Assembly (NCBI GenBank): GCA_016234685.1
Contig: JACRAT010000005.1
Location: forward strand, 62,001-126,000
Direction: 5' to 3'
DNA from: Nitrosomonadales bacterium
GTDB lineage: Bacteria; Pseudomonadota; Gammaproteobacteria; Burkholderiales; Gallionellaceae
DNA length: 64,000 nucleotides
Below the pieces are notes generated by a model. That model was given only the letters and a program-made list of their open reading frames with translations. It was not told the DNA's origin and searched no databases. The position numbers and the translations under genes were made by a program. This document shows positions 47,542 through 57,213 of this stretch, in pieces (position 1 is the stretch's first letter; every line of letters starts with the position of its first letter).

Positions 47542-49509
47542 TTACTTCACCACTTCCTTGAGTTGCTCTAGGATCGCTGGATTCTCTAGGGTGGAGGTGT
47601 CCTGCGTGATCTCTTCGCCCTTGGCGATCGCGCGCAGCAAGCGGCGCATGATCTTGCCGGAGCGGGTCTTGGGCAGGTTCTCGCCGAAGCGGATCTCGTC
47701 TGGCTTGGCGATCGGGCCTATCTCCTTGCCCACCCAGTTGCGCAGTTCTTCCGCCAGTTTCTTGACGGCAGCGGCATCAGCCGGACGTGCGCCCTTCAGC
47801 ACCACGAAGGCGACCACGGCTTCGCCCTTGATCTCGTGCGGCTTGCCGACCACGGCGGCTTCGGCCACCAGTGGGTTGGCGACCAGCGCGGACTCGATCT
47901 CCATCGTGCCCAGACGGTGACCGGAGACGTTCAGCACGTCGTCGATGCGGCCCATGATCCAGAAGTAGCCGTCGGCATCGCGGTGAGCCGAGTCGCCCGC
48001 CAGATACGCGCCCTTCATCTCTTCGGGGAAGTAGCTCTTCTTGTAACGCTCAGGGTCGCCCCAGATGGTGCGGATCTGCGATGGGAAAGGCTTCTTGATG
48101 ACGAGGAAGCCGCCGTGCTGATCGTGCACTTCGTCGCCCGCTTCGTTGACGATGGCGGCTTGGATGCCGGGCAGCGGCAGGGTGCAAGAGCCGGGCTTGA
48201 TCGGGGTAGCGCCGGGCAGCGGCGAAATCATGTGGCTGCCGGTCTCGGTCTGCCACCAAGTATCGACGATAGGGCAACGGCCTTGGCCGACCACGTTGTA
48301 ATACCACATCCATGCTTCAGGGTTGATCGGCTCGCCGACCGAGCCCAGCAGACGCAGGCTGGACAGGTCGTATTGCTTGGGCAGATCGCCGCCCAGCTTG
48401 ATGAGCGAGCGGATGGCGGTGGGGGCGGTGTAGAAGGTGGTGACCTTGTGGTCTTGGATCATTTTCCAGAAGCGGCCTGCGTCCGGGTAGGTCGGCACGC
48501 CTTCAAATACCACTTCGGTCGCGCCCAGCGCCAGCGGGCCGTAGGCGACATAGCTGTGACCGGTGATCCAGCCCACGTCGGCGGTGCACCAGAATACGTC
48601 GGTCGGCTTGTAGTCGAACACCCACTGGATGGACGCCATCGCGCCCAGCAGATAACCACCGGAAGAGTGTTGCACGCCCTTCGGTGTGCCGGTCGAGCCG
48701 GAGGTGTACAAGATGAACAGCGGATGCTCGGCGCTGACCCACTCGGGTTCGCAAGTCTCGGCTTGGTCAGCGACCAACTCGTGCCACCACAGATTGTTCG
48801 CGCCCCAGACTACGTCGCCAGCGGTGCGGCGATACACGATCACGCTGTGTACGCCTTCGCAGTTGCCCAAGCTCAGCGCCTCGTCCACCGCTGGCTTCAG
48901 CGGCATGGCGCGACCGCCCCGGAACTGACCGTCGGAGGTGATGACGGCGACGGCCTTGGCATCGACGATGCGCTCGTGCAGGCTCTTGGAGGAAAAGCCG
49001 CCGAACACCACCGAGTGGATCGCGCCGATACGTGCGCAGGCTTGCATCGCCACGACTGCCTCGACGCTCATCGGCAGATAGATCACCACGCGGTCGCCCT
49101 TCTTGACGCCGCGCGACCTCAGACCGTTGGCGAACTGGCAGACGCGGGCGTGCAATTCGCGGTAGCTCACGCGGGTCACGCCGCCATCGTCGCCCTCGAA
49201 GATGATCGCGGTTTTATCGCCTTGGGTGGCGAGGTGACGATCCAGACAGTTGTAGGAGACGTTCAGCAGGCCGTCTTCGAACCACTTGTAGAACGGCGCG
49301 TTGCTCTCGTCCAATACCTTGGTGAACGGCTGCTTCCAGTCGATGTTCTTGCGCGCGAGGTCAGCCCAATAGCCCTCGTAATCCTGTTGCGATGCCTGCA
49401 CCATCGCCTGATAACTCGCCATGCCAGAGACGTTCGCTTGCGCGACGAAGGCTTCGGACGGGTTGAAAACACGGGTTTCGTGCAATACGGATTCAATTGC
49501 GGTGGACAT
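47542..49509 (-). CDS. acs: acetyl-CoA synthetase
   Basis: 655 aa from the ATG at 49507-49509, with GGGGAG before it; a frame 16 codons longer lacks such a site. [15 protein letters not shown] is the AMP-binding P-loop, [13 protein letters not shown] the A5 core, and [14 protein letters not shown] at the C-terminus has the Lys whose acetylation regulates the enzyme. It activates acetate to acetyl-CoA. Together with the nearby actP operon this makes an acetate uptake and use region. Confidence 0.96.
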   Translation of the reverse strand: MSTAIESVLHETRVFNPSEAFVAQANVSGMASYQAMVQASQQDYEGYWADLARKNIDWKQPFTKVLDESNAPFYKWFEDGLLNVSYNCLDRHLATQGDKTAIIFEGDDGGVTRVSYRELHARVCQFANGLRSRGVKKGDRVVIYLPMSVEAVVAMQACARIGAIHSVVFGGFSSKSLHERIVDAKAVAVITSDGQFRGGRAMPLKPAVDEALSLGNCEGVHSVIVYRRTAGDVVWGANNLWWHELVADQAETCEPEWVSAEHPLFILYTSGSTGTPKGVQHSSGGYLLGAMASIQWVFDYKPTDVFWCTADVGWITGHSYVAYGPLALGATEVVFEGVPTYPDAGRFWKMIQDHKVTTFYTAPTAIRSLIKLGGDLPKQYDLSSLRLLGSVGEPINPEAWMWYYNVVGQGRCPIVDTWWQTETGSHMISPLPGATPIKPGSCTLPLPGIQAAIVNEAGDEVHDQHGGFLVIKKPFPSQIRTIWGDPERYKKSYFPEEMKGAYLAGDSAHRDADGYFWIMGRIDDVLNVSGHRLGTMEIESALVANPLVAEAAVVGKPHEIKGEAVVAFVVLKGARPADAAAVKKLAEELRNWVGKEIGPIAKPDEIRFGENLPKTRSGKIMRRLLRAIAKGEEITQDTSTLENPAILEQLKEVVK

Positions 49510-49606
49510 GCGGACTCCCCAATAATGAGTATAAAAATTTTTTATAATTCCGGGCATTAAGCCAAGAAAGTGCGCAATGTAATGAGTTTTATTGGGGGCG
49601 TCAATT

Positions 49607-50656
49607 TCACTTTGGGAGTATGAGATTTTGCGCAGTTTTGCGCAGATGAAGGTCGTCCAGTGTGTCGAGTTGCAATCGTTTGGCGGAGCGCAGGGCAGGG
49701 AAATTGTGTGCGGTCGAGCGCTGGTAGGCGGGGTCGTAGTGGCAGGTGAGCAACTCCGCGACCAGTTCGTCCCACGCTCCTCGCTCGGCTAGGTCAGCCC
49801 ATTGCTCGATCACCTTGCGTCCGTGCAGTTCTGTCAGTGGCGACAGTTTGTCGGTGATGAGGGCAGGGGAGCGCAGGAAGTGCGCATAGTCTTCCTTGAG
49901 CAGGGCGACGCGTGCGGGCAGCGCAGCTTCGAGGGCGATACAGTCAGCAAGGTGTACCTTCTCCAACAAGCTGTCCGGCAGGCTGAGCGCGCCGATCTTG
50001 CGGCTTTCCGCTTCGACGAACACCGGGGTACGGGTGTCGAAGCGGCGCAGCGCATCCCACAAGCGCGTTTCGAACAGCTTTTGCGAGGGCTGCGGCGTGT
50101 CCGGCAGATTGCCCAAGAGTGATCCACGATGCTGCGCCAGCACTTCCAGATCGAGCACCTGCGCACCTTGTGCGGCCAGCGCCAGCAGCAAGCGGCTCTT
50201 GCCGGAGCCGGTCGGGCCGCACAGGACTTGGAAGTCGAGCGCCTCGGGCAGTGTGTCCAGTTCGTCGATGACGTGGTGGCGATAGGATTTGTAGCCGCCT
50301 TGCAGCTTGCCTACGCTCCAGCCGACTTGCGCCAGAATGTGCGCCATTGCGCCGCTGCGTTGCCCACCACGCCAGCAATACACCAGCGGTTTCCACTGCT
50401 TGGGCCGCTCGGCGAACTGAGTCTCCAGATGCAGGGCGATGTTGCGTGCGATCAGCACCGCGCCGGCTTTCTTCGCAGCGAAGGGCGAGACCTGTTTGTA
50501 CAGCGTGCCGATCCGGGCGCGTTCTTCGTCGTCCAGCACCGGTGCGCTGAGCGCGCCGGGGATGTGGTCGTCGGCGTATTCGGCGGGCGAACGCACGTCG
50601 ATGATTTCGTCGAAGTCGCCGAGCTGTGCTACGTTTATGTCCCTGACCATACCCAT
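49607..50656 (-). CDS. mnmH: tRNA 2-selenouridine synthase
   Basis: 349 aa (a start at 50650 is also possible). The rhodanese domain has [18 protein letters not shown] and [13 protein letters not shown] with the catalytic Cys, followed by the P-loop [15 protein letters not shown] near residue 148. It replaces sulfur by selenium at the wobble 2-thiouridine of tRNA, using selenophosphate. The gene for selenophosphate synthetase lies divergently only 8 bp away. Confidence 0.94.
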   Translation of the reverse strand: MGMVRDINVAQLGDFDEIIDVRSPAEYADDHIPGALSAPVLDDEERARIGTLYKQVSPFAAKKAGAVLIARNIALHLETQFAERPKQWKPLVYCWRGGQRSGAMAHILAQVGWSVGKLQGGYKSYRHHVIDELDTLPEALDFQVLCGPTGSGKSRLLLALAAQGAQVLDLEVLAQHRGSLLGNLPDTPQPSQKLFETRLWDALRRFDTRTPVFVEAESRKIGALSLPDSLLEKVHLADCIALEAALPARVALLKEDYAHFLRSPALITDKLSPLTELHGRKVIEQWADLAERGAWDELVAELLTCHYDPAYQRSTAHNFPALRSAKRLQLDTLDDLHLRKTAQNLILPK

Positions 50657-50664
50657 CGTTGCTT

Positions 50665-51711
50665 ATGAACCCTTCCGTCAAACTGACCCAATATTCCCAC
50701 GGCGGTGGCTGCGGCTGCAAAATCGCCCCCAAAGTGCTGGCCGAGATGTTGGCTGCGCTACCGACGCCCCCAGTTTACCCGAACCTGATGGTCGGGACCG
50801 AAAGCAGCGACGACGCTGCGGTGTATCGCCTCAACGACCAGCAAGCCGTGGTCGTCACCACTGATTTCTTCATGCCCATCGTGGACGACGCGCGCGATTT
50901 CGGGCGCATCGCCGCCACCAATGCGCTGTCCGACATCTACGCGATGGGGGCGATGCCCATCCTCGCGCTGGCCGTGGTGGGGATGCCGATAGCCAAACTA
51001 CCGCTGGAAACCATCCGCGAGATACTGGCGGGCGGCGCGGAAGTGTGCGCGGCGGCGGGCATCCCGGTGGCGGGAGGTCATTCCATCGACGCGCCGGAGC
51101 CGATCTACGGGCTGGTCGGCGTCGGCGTCGGCCAGCCCGACCAGATCAAGCGCAATGACCGTGCCGAAGCGGGTGACGTGCTGATTCTTGGCAAACCGCT
51201 AGGTATAGGCGTGCTGAGCGCCGCGTTGAAGAAAGGCGAACTTTCCGAGACGGGCTACCGCCAGATGGTCGATACCGCGACCCAGCTCAATACCGTGGGC
51301 GCGACGTTGGGCAAACTGCCCGAGGTCCACGCCATGACCGACGTGACCGGCTTCGCCCTGCTGGGGCATCTGCTGGAGATCTGCCGAGGCTCGAAGCTGG
51401 GTGCGGCGATCCGTTTTGTCGAACTGCCGTTTCTGTCCGAAGCCCGTCGCCTCGCCGAACAGGGCTGCGCCACCGGTGCTGCCGAGCGCAACTGGGCGAG
51501 CTACGGCGCAGAAGTCGATCTGAAGGAAGGACTCTCTGACTGGCAGTGCAAACTGCTGTGCGACCCGCAGACCAGCGGCGGATTGCTGGTGGCTTGCGCC
51601 CCGGATGCCGCCGAGCGAGTGCTGGCGGCTTTCCACGATGCCGGCTTCGGCGCGGCCCGCGTGATCGGGCGCATGACCGACGGCGCGGCGCGGGTCGCCG
51701 TGGGGAGTTAG
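50665..51711 (+). CDS. selD: selenophosphate synthetase (selenide, water dikinase)
   Basis: 348 aa from ATG 50665. GGGCGCKIAP near residue 15 holds the active-site Cys (in some species this position is Sec; here it is a normal codon). DDAAVYRLND, TTDFFMPIVDD and ALSDIYAMGA are the conserved ATP- and metal-binding blocks. It makes selenophosphate for MnmH next door. No selA, selB or selC is in the window, so use for selenocysteine is undecided. Confidence 0.95.
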   Translation: MNPSVKLTQYSHGGGCGCKIAPKVLAEMLAALPTPPVYPNLMVGTESSDDAAVYRLNDQQAVVVTTDFFMPIVDDARDFGRIAATNALSDIYAMGAMPILALAVVGMPIAKLPLETIREILAGGAEVCAAAGIPVAGGHSIDAPEPIYGLVGVGVGQPDQIKRNDRAEAGDVLILGKPLGIGVLSAALKKGELSETGYRQMVDTATQLNTVGATLGKLPEVHAMTDVTGFALLGHLLEICRGSKLGAAIRFVELPFLSEARRLAEQGCATGAAERNWASYGAEVDLKEGLSDWQCKLLCDPQTSGGLLVACAPDAAERVLAAFHDAGFGAARVIGRMTDGAARVAVGS

Positions 51712-51724
51712 CAGAGACTCGACC

Positions 51725-53047
51725 TTACTCCGGCAGCTTGCTGCGCACTAGGTTGAGGTGGCTCTTCAGCTCGTAGAGGTGATGGGTGAAGGCGTTGGGG
51801 AGTTTGAGTTGACCGATGCGGATCTCGATCTCATTGAGTTCGCTCAGGTAGCGCTGACGTTCTTCCGGCAGGGTGGCGCTTTGTAGCTGGGTCTCCAGAA
51901 AGCGCAGTTCGCCATAGAGTTTGTAGATCTTGGATTTGACCAGCCAGACGTAGATGGACGGCGCGATCCTCGTCAGCGGGATGATGACGGCGAGCAGCGG
52001 CAGCAGGATGATGAGCATACGGCTGACGAAGGTGGCGGCCCAGAACGGCAGGTATTTGTCGAGGAAGGGCGGGCCGGATTTGAAGAAGCTGGCGGCTTGC
52101 TTGCTGAGCTCGAAATCGGTGTCCTTGTCGGAAGGGAACTCATGTTCCTTCTGTAGCAGGCCCGAGCCACCATGTACTTTGGCGATGCTCTTGAGCAGCA
52201 GATAGATCAGGGCGGGATGGACGGAATCCTTGGCGACCAGTGTGACGCTGGGGGCAAGCAGGTGGACATCGTGCGGTGGCAGGTTGCTTTCCAGACTGAG
52301 CGCACCTTCCGGGATGACGAGGTGATGCAGGAAATTGAACTGGCGCGAATAGGCTTCTGCTTCGTCCAGGCTCAATAGTGTGACGCGCTTGTCTGCCGCG
52401 ATCTTCTGGATGAGCGGCGAATGCGGTACTTCAAGGAAGAATGCCAAGTCGATCTTGCCGCGTTGCAACGCGGCGGCGGCTTCTTCGTCGCCGATGCTGA
52501 GTAGGCGGCTATTCTCCGGCGTGACGCCTGCCGCGCTCAGCATCAGTTGCGCCAGCACGCGCGTCCCGCTGCCTTCCACGCCGATAGCGATGCGTTGACC
52601 CTTAAGGTCGGAAAGGTGGGCGATATTGCGATTGCAATGGCAGAAGATCCACATCGGCTCGTAATACAAGCTGCCGACGGAGACCAGCCCGACCGTTGGT
52701 TCCGTGCTGGCGATGCCGCCCTGCACGAAGGCCAGTTCTACCCCGGAATCGGGGTCTTTCAGCCGATGCAGATTTTCGACCGAGCCGTTGGATTCGCGCA
52801 CTTCCAGCGTGATGCCCTCTTCCTTCAGTAGTTCGGCGTACAGTCTGGCAAAGGCGTAGTAGTTGCTGTCTTGTTTGCCCGCCGAAATGACGATCTTCTT
52901 CGGCGGGGCGGGGTCGATGTAGCGATAGCCGATCAGCAATACCAGCGCGGTGACGAGCAGCAGCGGAAGTGCCGCTTTCAGCAACTCGAACGGCAGGAAG
53001 CCACTCAGCGTGCGCCGAGCCGGCTCCTTGTCGAGTTCCTCGCTCAT
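51725..53047 (-). CDS. TAXI-family (TRAP-associated) solute-binding protein with membrane anchors
   Basis: 440 aa. A membrane span at about 25-45 is followed by the TAXI domain: IVISAGKQDSNYYAFARLYAELL, ELAFVQGGIA, GVEGSGTRVLAQLML. A second hydrophobic region lies near 340-372 with a helical, coiled tail. In TRAP systems such proteins bind carboxylates and deliver them to a DctM-type permease; no permease gene is beside it. Anchored TAXI proteins with a C-terminal membrane span are known. A 38-aa membrane peptide gene lies 19 bp upstream. Confidence 0.82.
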   Translation of the reverse strand: MSEELDKEPARRTLSGFLPFELLKAALPLLLVTALVLLIGYRYIDPAPPKKIVISAGKQDSNYYAFARLYAELLKEEGITLEVRESNGSVENLHRLKDPDSGVELAFVQGGIASTEPTVGLVSVGSLYYEPMWIFCHCNRNIAHLSDLKGQRIAIGVEGSGTRVLAQLMLSAAGVTPENSRLLSIGDEEAAAALQRGKIDLAFFLEVPHSPLIQKIAADKRVTLLSLDEAEAYSRQFNFLHHLVIPEGALSLESNLPPHDVHLLAPSVTLVAKDSVHPALIYLLLKSIAKVHGGSGLLQKEHEFPSDKDTDFELSKQAASFFKSGPPFLDKYLPFWAATFVSRMLIILLPLLAVIIPLTRIAPSIYVWLVKSKIYKLYGELRFLETQLQSATLPEERQRYLSELNEIEIRIGQLKLPNAFTHHLYELKSHLNLVRSKLPE

Positions 53048-53066
53048 CGGGCGCTGATGGGGCTCA

Positions 53067-53183
53067 TCAGAGCTTCAGCAGGCCGTTCGTGTACGCGAGG
53101 TAAAAGCCGAGGGCGAAGACGATGTTGAAGACTACGATCCACTTGATGCACCAGATTATCAGTGCTTTCCATTCTTTCGACAT
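53067..53183 (-). CDS. 38-aa single-span membrane peptide
   Basis: MSKEWKALIIWCIKWIVVF then a hydrophobic run to FYLAYTNGLLKL, 38 codons. The ATG at 53181-53183 is preceded by AAGGAGG, an ideal ribosome-binding site. The peptide is one membrane helix with basic N-terminal side. It is close upstream of the TAXI gene on the same strand (19 bp), so the two probably form one transcript. I do not recognise a family. Confidence 0.7.
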   Translation of the reverse strand: MSKEWKALIIWCIKWIVVFNIVFALGFYLAYTNGLLKL

Positions 53184-53436
53184 GCTGCCTCCTTAAGGCT
53201 GATTGGTTCGGATTTTGGCGCGGCGGCCGGATGTTGCCACGGTTGCCGTTGCGCGCGCAGTAATTCTACAACGAGTATTTCATCTAATGCTAATATTCAT
53301 CGAATAAAAGCCGGCATCTCGGCTGGGCGAGGGAAGTCATGGTTCCCGGTGCCGCACTTTAGATCTGAGTCGACTTCCATTTCTAGGACTGAGCGAATCG
53401 CTGCGTTTATCCCAAAATCACAATCGTTACAGGTCG
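53184..53436. other. gene-free stretch upstream of the rpsF operon
   Basis: No gene on either strand. It contains the divergent control region between the small membrane peptide gene and rpsF, with an AT-rich segment near 53277-53310. Confidence 0.5.
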
Positions 53437-53464
53437 TTGACTCGAAGACGGATTCCCGTATAAT
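53437..53464 (+). promoter_or_regulatory. sigma70 promoter of the rpsF operon
   Basis: TTGACT at 53437-53442, 16-bp spacer, TATAAT at 53459-53464, then CCGCGC. This is the best promoter match in the window. Confidence 0.8.
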
Positions 53465-53472
53465 CCGCGCTC

Positions 53473-53527
53473 CCGTAAACGGCGACTGGTCGTTTACGGA
53501 GTTCCCTTGCTCCACCGCAAGTTGCGG
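53473..53527 (+). promoter_or_regulatory. structured leader of rpsF
   Basis: A 9-bp perfect stem (CCGTAAACG 53473-53481 with CGTTTACGG 53491-53499) is followed by CCGCAA-G-TTGCGG (53515-53527). In many bacteria the rpsF leader is bound by the S6-S18 complex near a CCG element for feedback control; this could be such a site, but I cannot confirm the consensus. Confidence 0.4.
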
Positions 53528-53553
53528 GGGGCTTCAATCCACAAGGAGATGTA

Positions 53554-53946
53554 ATGCGTCACTACGAAATCGTATTTATCGTACATCCCGATCAGAGCGA
53601 GCAAGTGCCTGCAATGATCGAGAGGTATCGCACTCTGGTTACCGGCAAGGCTGGCCAGATCCACCGTCTGGAAGACTGGGGCCGTCGCCAATTGGCATAC
53701 CCGATCCAAAAGATCCACAAGGCACACTACGTGCTGATGAACATCGAAGTCGACCAAGAGACTTTGGACGAGCTGGAACACGCATTCAAGTTCAATGATG
53801 CCGTGTTGCGTCACCTGACCATCAAGACCAAGGCCGCTGTGACTGCGCCTTCGCCGATGATGAAGGAAGAGAAATCCCGTTCGCTGGCTGGCGACGTGGT
53901 TTCCGACGCAGCACCTGCTGCCGCTTCGACCGAAGCTGCAGCTTGA
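53554..53946 (+). CDS. rpsF: 30S ribosomal protein S6
   Basis: 130 aa. [25 protein letters not shown] at the start, [15 protein letters not shown] and [11 protein letters not shown] are family hallmarks. The last 30 residues are an Ala/Ser/Lys-rich extension. AAGGAGATG precedes the ATG. First gene of the S6-PriB-S18-L9 operon. Confidence 0.98.
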   Translation: MRHYEIVFIVHPDQSEQVPAMIERYRTLVTGKAGQIHRLEDWGRRQLAYPIQKIHKAHYVLMNIEVDQETLDELEHAFKFNDAVLRHLTIKTKAAVTAPSPMMKEEKSRSLAGDVVSDAAPAAASTEAAA

Positions 53947-53950
53947 TTGA

Positions 53951-54259
53951 GTGAGTTGCAACCGGTTCGTTATTTGCGGACAGATCGCGGCGCGAGATGA
54001 ATTGCGCTACACCCCGGCAGGGTTGGCGCGGCTGGAACTGAAGATCCAGCATGGCTCGACCCAGCAGCAAGCCGGAATGCCGCGTCAGGTGCAGTGTGAG
54101 ATCACCGCACTGGCGTTAGGCGAGATGGCCAGACACGCAGCGACGCTGCAAGTCGGTCAGCAGGTGAAGGCAGGCGGATTCATCGCCCAGCGCAGTTTGC
54201 GCAGTACGCAACTGGTTTTGCATATCGAAAACATAATATTGGAACAAGGAGCACCATAA
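53951..54259 (+). CDS. priB: primosomal replication protein N
   Basis: 102 aa from GTG 53951. A single OB-fold: [33 protein letters not shown] in pieces, ending [12 protein letters not shown]. It binds single-stranded DNA and helps PriA restart replication forks. The location between rpsF and rpsR is diagnostic. It is four bases after rpsF and overlaps rpsR by one base. Confidence 0.93.
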   Translation: MSCNRFVICGQIAARDELRYTPAGLARLELKIQHGSTQQQAGMPRQVQCEITALALGEMARHAATLQVGQQVKAGGFIAQRSLRSTQLVLHIENIILEQGAP

Positions 54260-54528
54260 TGGCTCGTTTTACTGGTAAGAAGGACGACAAGAAGAGCAAC
54301 TCTTCCCGTCAACTGTTCAAGCGTCGTAAGTTCTGCCGTTTCACCGCAGAGAAGATCGCCGAAGTGGATTACAAGGATGTGAACATTCTGAAGGAATTCA
54401 TCTCTGAAAACGGCAAGCTGATCCCAGCACGCATCACCGGCACCAAGACTCGCTATCAGCGTCAACTGAGCACAGCGGTCAAGCGCGCACGCTTCTTGGC
54501 GTTGCTGCCCTACACCGATCTGCACTAA
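54259..54528 (+). CDS. rpsR: 30S ribosomal protein S18
   Basis: 89 aa. [22 protein letters not shown] and [21 protein letters not shown] in pieces are conserved, with a basic C-terminus [25 protein letters not shown] lies before the ATG. It forms a heterodimer with S6 in the 30S platform. Confidence 0.98.
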   Translation: MARFTGKKDDKKSNSSRQLFKRRKFCRFTAEKIAEVDYKDVNILKEFISENGKLIPARITGTKTRYQRQLSTAVKRARFLALLPYTDLH

Positions 54529-54538
54529 GGAGTAGAAC

Positions 54539-54988
54539 ATGCAAATCATTCTGATGGAAAAAGTAATCAACCTGGGTCAACTGGGTGATGTGGTCAAGGT
54601 CAAGAACGGCTACGCTCGTAACTTCCTGATCCCCCAAGGCAAGGCTAAGCGTGCAACCGCTGCTGCTCTGGCTGAGTTCGATGCACGTCGTGCCGAATTG
54701 CAAGCTGCCGAAGCTGCCAAGCTGGCTGCTGCACAAGGCGTGGCTGAACAGCTGTCCGGCGTGACCGTACAACTGACTCAGAAGGCTGGCGTGGATGGCA
54801 AGCTGTTCGGTTCCGTGACCAATGCAGACATCGCTGCAGCTCTGGCTACTGCTGGTTTCGCAGTGGAAAAGGCGCAAGTGCGTATGCCTAACGGCCACCT
54901 GAAGCAGATCGGCGACTACACGGTCAGCATCGCGCTGCACACCGATGTAGTAGTCGACATCACCGTTTCGGTACTGGGCGAGCACTAA
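54539..54988 (+). CDS. rplI: 50S ribosomal protein L9
   Basis: 149 aa, the normal length. [19 protein letters not shown] and [20 protein letters not shown] are the rRNA-binding N-terminal domain, then a long helix and a C-terminal domain ([14 protein letters not shown]). AAGGAG precedes the ATG. A terminator follows. Confidence 0.98.
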   Translation: MQIILMEKVINLGQLGDVVKVKNGYARNFLIPQGKAKRATAAALAEFDARRAELQAAEAAKLAAAQGVAEQLSGVTVQLTQKAGVDGKLFGSVTNADIAAALATAGFAVEKAQVRMPNGHLKQIGDYTVSIALHTDVVVDITVSVLGEH

Positions 54989-55010
54989 GCTCCTCGGTAG
55001 TACGAAGCGA

Positions 55011-55036
55011 AAAAAGGGCTGGCGACAGCCCTTTTT
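55011..55036 (+). terminator. rho-independent terminator of the rpsF-rplI operon
   Basis: AAAAAGGGCTG, GCGA loop, CAGCCCTTTTT. A strong stem with a T-run, 22 bp after the rplI stop. Confidence 0.92.
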
Positions 55037-55089
55037 CTTTGGCGTTCGAAAAAACCGCAAAGCGGATGAGACTATTCAGGAGGGTAAAC

Positions 55090-55797
55090 ATGACCATCAA
55101 AGCCATCATTTTCGATGTGGACGGTACGCTGGCCGATACCGAAGAAGCGCATCGCCTCTCGTTCAACAAGGCGTTCGCGGAGAGCGGGCTGGATTGGAGC
55201 TGGGATGTGGCGCTGTACGATCGCCTGCTGAAAGTCACCGGCGGCAAGGAGCGTATCAAATATTTCGTCGAAACCTGTCTGCCGGCGTTCGAGAAGCCCG
55301 CCGATTACGACGGCTTCGTGAAGAACCTGCATCTGGTGAAGACCGGGCATTACACGGCGATGTTGGGCGAGGGGCTGATCCCCTTGCGTCCCGGCATCCG
55401 CCAACTCATCACCGAGGCGCACGCCGCAGGCATCGTGCTGGCCGTGGCCACCACCACTTCGCCGGAGAATGTCACCGCCTTACTGGTGAAGGGCTTGGGT
55501 GAGAACTGGGCGAGCTATTTCGCTGCGCTGGGTTGCGGCGACATCGTGCCGCTGAAGAAGCCGGCCCCGGACATCTACAACTGGGTACTGGAACAGCTCG
55601 GGCTGAGTGCGGAAGATTGCATCGCACTGGAGGATTCCAACAACGGCCTGCGTTCCAGTCTGGCTGCCGGGATCAAGACCTACATCACCACCAACCATTA
55701 CACCCGTAATCAGGATTTCACCGGGGCAGCAGGTGTGTTCGATGACCTGAGCGACTTGGCTGGGTTTTGCAAACGAGCGGGGCTGGTGATCGGCTAG
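55090..55797 (+). CDS. CbbY/PGMB-type HAD phosphatase
   Basis: 235 aa from ATG 55090, with CAGGAGGG before it. Motif I is FDVDGTLADTE, a helical cap follows, motif II is VATTTSPENV, motif III lies near KKPAPDIY, and motif IV is ALEDSNNGLRSSLAAG. It matches CbbY, which in autotrophs removes xylulose-1,5-bisphosphate, an inhibitor of RuBisCO; related enzymes hydrolyse other sugar phosphates. No Calvin-cycle gene is adjacent, so the substrate is open. Confidence 0.88.
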   Translation: MTIKAIIFDVDGTLADTEEAHRLSFNKAFAESGLDWSWDVALYDRLLKVTGGKERIKYFVETCLPAFEKPADYDGFVKNLHLVKTGHYTAMLGEGLIPLRPGIRQLITEAHAAGIVLAVATTTSPENVTALLVKGLGENWASYFAALGCGDIVPLKKPAPDIYNWVLEQLGLSAEDCIALEDSNNGLRSSLAAGIKTYITTNHYTRNQDFTGAAGVFDDLSDLAGFCKRAGLVIG

Positions 55798-55862
55798 GGG
55801 GCATTCTCAGTGTGGAGGATCACTGTTTAGAGTGGGCAGTGTGCCGAGTTCCCTCACCCCAA

Positions 55863-55885
55863 CCCCTCTCCCGGCGGGAGAGGGG
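55863..55885. repeat. perfect REP-like palindrome
   Basis: CCCCTCTCCCG-G-CGGGAGAGGGG, two 11-base arms with a single-base loop, between the convergent CbbY-like gene and flgA. The surrounding CCCTCACCCCAACCCCTC is a widespread intergenic repeat type in proteobacteria. Confidence 0.85.
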
Positions 55886-55977
55886 CTTGCGCTCTTTTCT
55901 GGTCGGGGTGCTCCCTTCTTCCCTCGGGAGCAGGGTTGGGGATGAGGGACGCACTGTCGCAGTGTGGCTGGTTTGAC

Positions 55978-56655
55978 TCAAGGCTGTACTTCGACGACCC
56001 CGCCTTCGCGTGCCATGCCGCTGATGATCTGTCCGCTAGCGGTCTTTACTTGTACCGATTGTCCTTCGGCGGCGTTGTTCAACGCCTGCCCTTCCGAGCG
56101 GATGGTGAATCCGTTCCCTTTGACTAGTATCTTCACCGCTTGCCCCTGAGTCACCGAATTGGGGGCGCGCAGCATGTCTTGCTTCAACACTTGTCCTGCG
56201 CCCAGACCGAACTTCAATATCTTGCCGATGGCTTGTGCCGGGTCGGTGAGGATGCCGGGTTGGGTCATCTCGCCTTCCTGTGTGACGAAGTCTTCGGCGT
56301 GTAGGGTCTGCCCTTGTTGTAGCGGTTTGGCGGAGACCAACAACGTCACGCTGACTTTGATCTGCACCGGCACGTAGAGCGACCAGCCGTTGCTATTGTT
56401 GCAGCGCACGCCGATGCTGGTCTTGCCATTGAGCCGTGCGCCGGTCGGCAGGAACACTTCCAGTGCAGGGCAGGCGGGCAGCGCGATGCGGCGGTCGATC
56501 TCTTCGACCTTGATGCTGACTTTTCCCTGCATCGACTGTGTCTGCTCTTGCACGAAGGCTGTCACCCGGTCGCGTATCTCGGCGTGGCTTTGGCTGGCGT
56601 CCGCCCAGACTGGCGTGGCGATCAAGCAGAACAGCAATGCAATGAGTTTTTTCAT
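55978..56655 (-). CDS. flgA: flagellar basal body P-ring assembly chaperone FlgA
   Basis: 225 aa from the ATG at 56653-56655, giving a signal peptide MKKLIALLFCLIATPVWA; a longer frame would place this internally. The SAF domain has LVSAKPLQQGQTLHAEDF, and the C-terminal block has GQAVKILVKGNGFTIRSEGQAL in pieces. It acts in the periplasm to help FlgI form the P ring. It is divergent from flgB, with 139 bp between the start codons. Confidence 0.92.
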   Translation of the reverse strand: MKKLIALLFCLIATPVWADASQSHAEIRDRVTAFVQEQTQSMQGKVSIKVEEIDRRIALPACPALEVFLPTGARLNGKTSIGVRCNNSNGWSLYVPVQIKVSVTLLVSAKPLQQGQTLHAEDFVTQEGEMTQPGILTDPAQAIGKILKFGLGAGQVLKQDMLRAPNSVTQGQAVKILVKGNGFTIRSEGQALNNAAEGQSVQVKTASGQIISGMAREGGVVEVQP

Positions 56656-56794
56656 GGTGGTATTGTGGGCGTGTGGTGCTTCGGTTAATCGGCGAATTGG
56701 GGTGGATTTCCGTCTTTGTTCCGCAGATGGCTCATGCTTCACTCTGACTAGTATGCGTGTCATGGAAGTGGCAGTTTTATAAAGGAGCCATGAA

Positions 56795-57208
56795 ATGACT
56801 AGCCGAATCGACCAAGCATTCCAGTTCCACCAGACCGCGCTGAGTTTGCGCGCGGCACGTCAGGAGTTGTTGGCTTCGAACATCACTAACGCCGATACGC
56901 CCAACTACAAGGCCAAGGATATTGATTTCGCCAGTGCCTTGCAAGGCGCGATGGCAGGGCGCTCGGGCACTGGCAGCGTGTCGATGGCGGTGACTTCGCC
57001 GCGCCACATCGAAGCGCCAGCGACTGGCAGTGGCCTGTTCGGTGCGCAGGTGATGTATCGCTCGGTGATCCAGCCTTCCGCCGATGGTAACACGGTGGAT
57101 ATGGATGTCGAGCGCGGGCAGTTCGCCGACAACGCCTTGCGTTATGAGGCCAGTGTGAAGTTCGTCAGCGATGAAGGCAAGGATGTCCTTGCCGCATTGC
57201 AAGGGTGA
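56795..57208 (+). CDS. flgB: flagellar basal-body proximal rod protein FlgB
   Basis: 137 aa. [18 protein letters not shown] near residue 30 is the rod-family signature, and a C-terminal helix ends the protein. AAAGGAG precedes it; an ATG six bases before 56795 would stop after two codons. First gene of a run of ten flg genes transcribed together. No convincing sigma28 or sigma54 site was found before it. Confidence 0.95.
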   Translation: MTSRIDQAFQFHQTALSLRAARQELLASNITNADTPNYKAKDIDFASALQGAMAGRSGTGSVSMAVTSPRHIEAPATGSGLFGAQVMYRSVIQPSADGNTVDMDVERGQFADNALRYEASVKFVSDEGKDVLAALQG

Positions 57209-57213
57209 TCGTC

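Noticed and set aside
50700-50730. Selenocysteine codon in selD
   Set aside because: The active-site position reads as ordinary Cys codons (GGCTGCGGCTGCAAA), with no in-frame TGA.
56656-56794. Flagellar sigma28 or sigma54 promoter between flgA and flgB
   Set aside because: A GCCGATTA-like -10 exists on the minus strand (56686-56693) but no matching -35 at the right distance, and no GG-N10-GC pair fits sigma54. I do not call a promoter.
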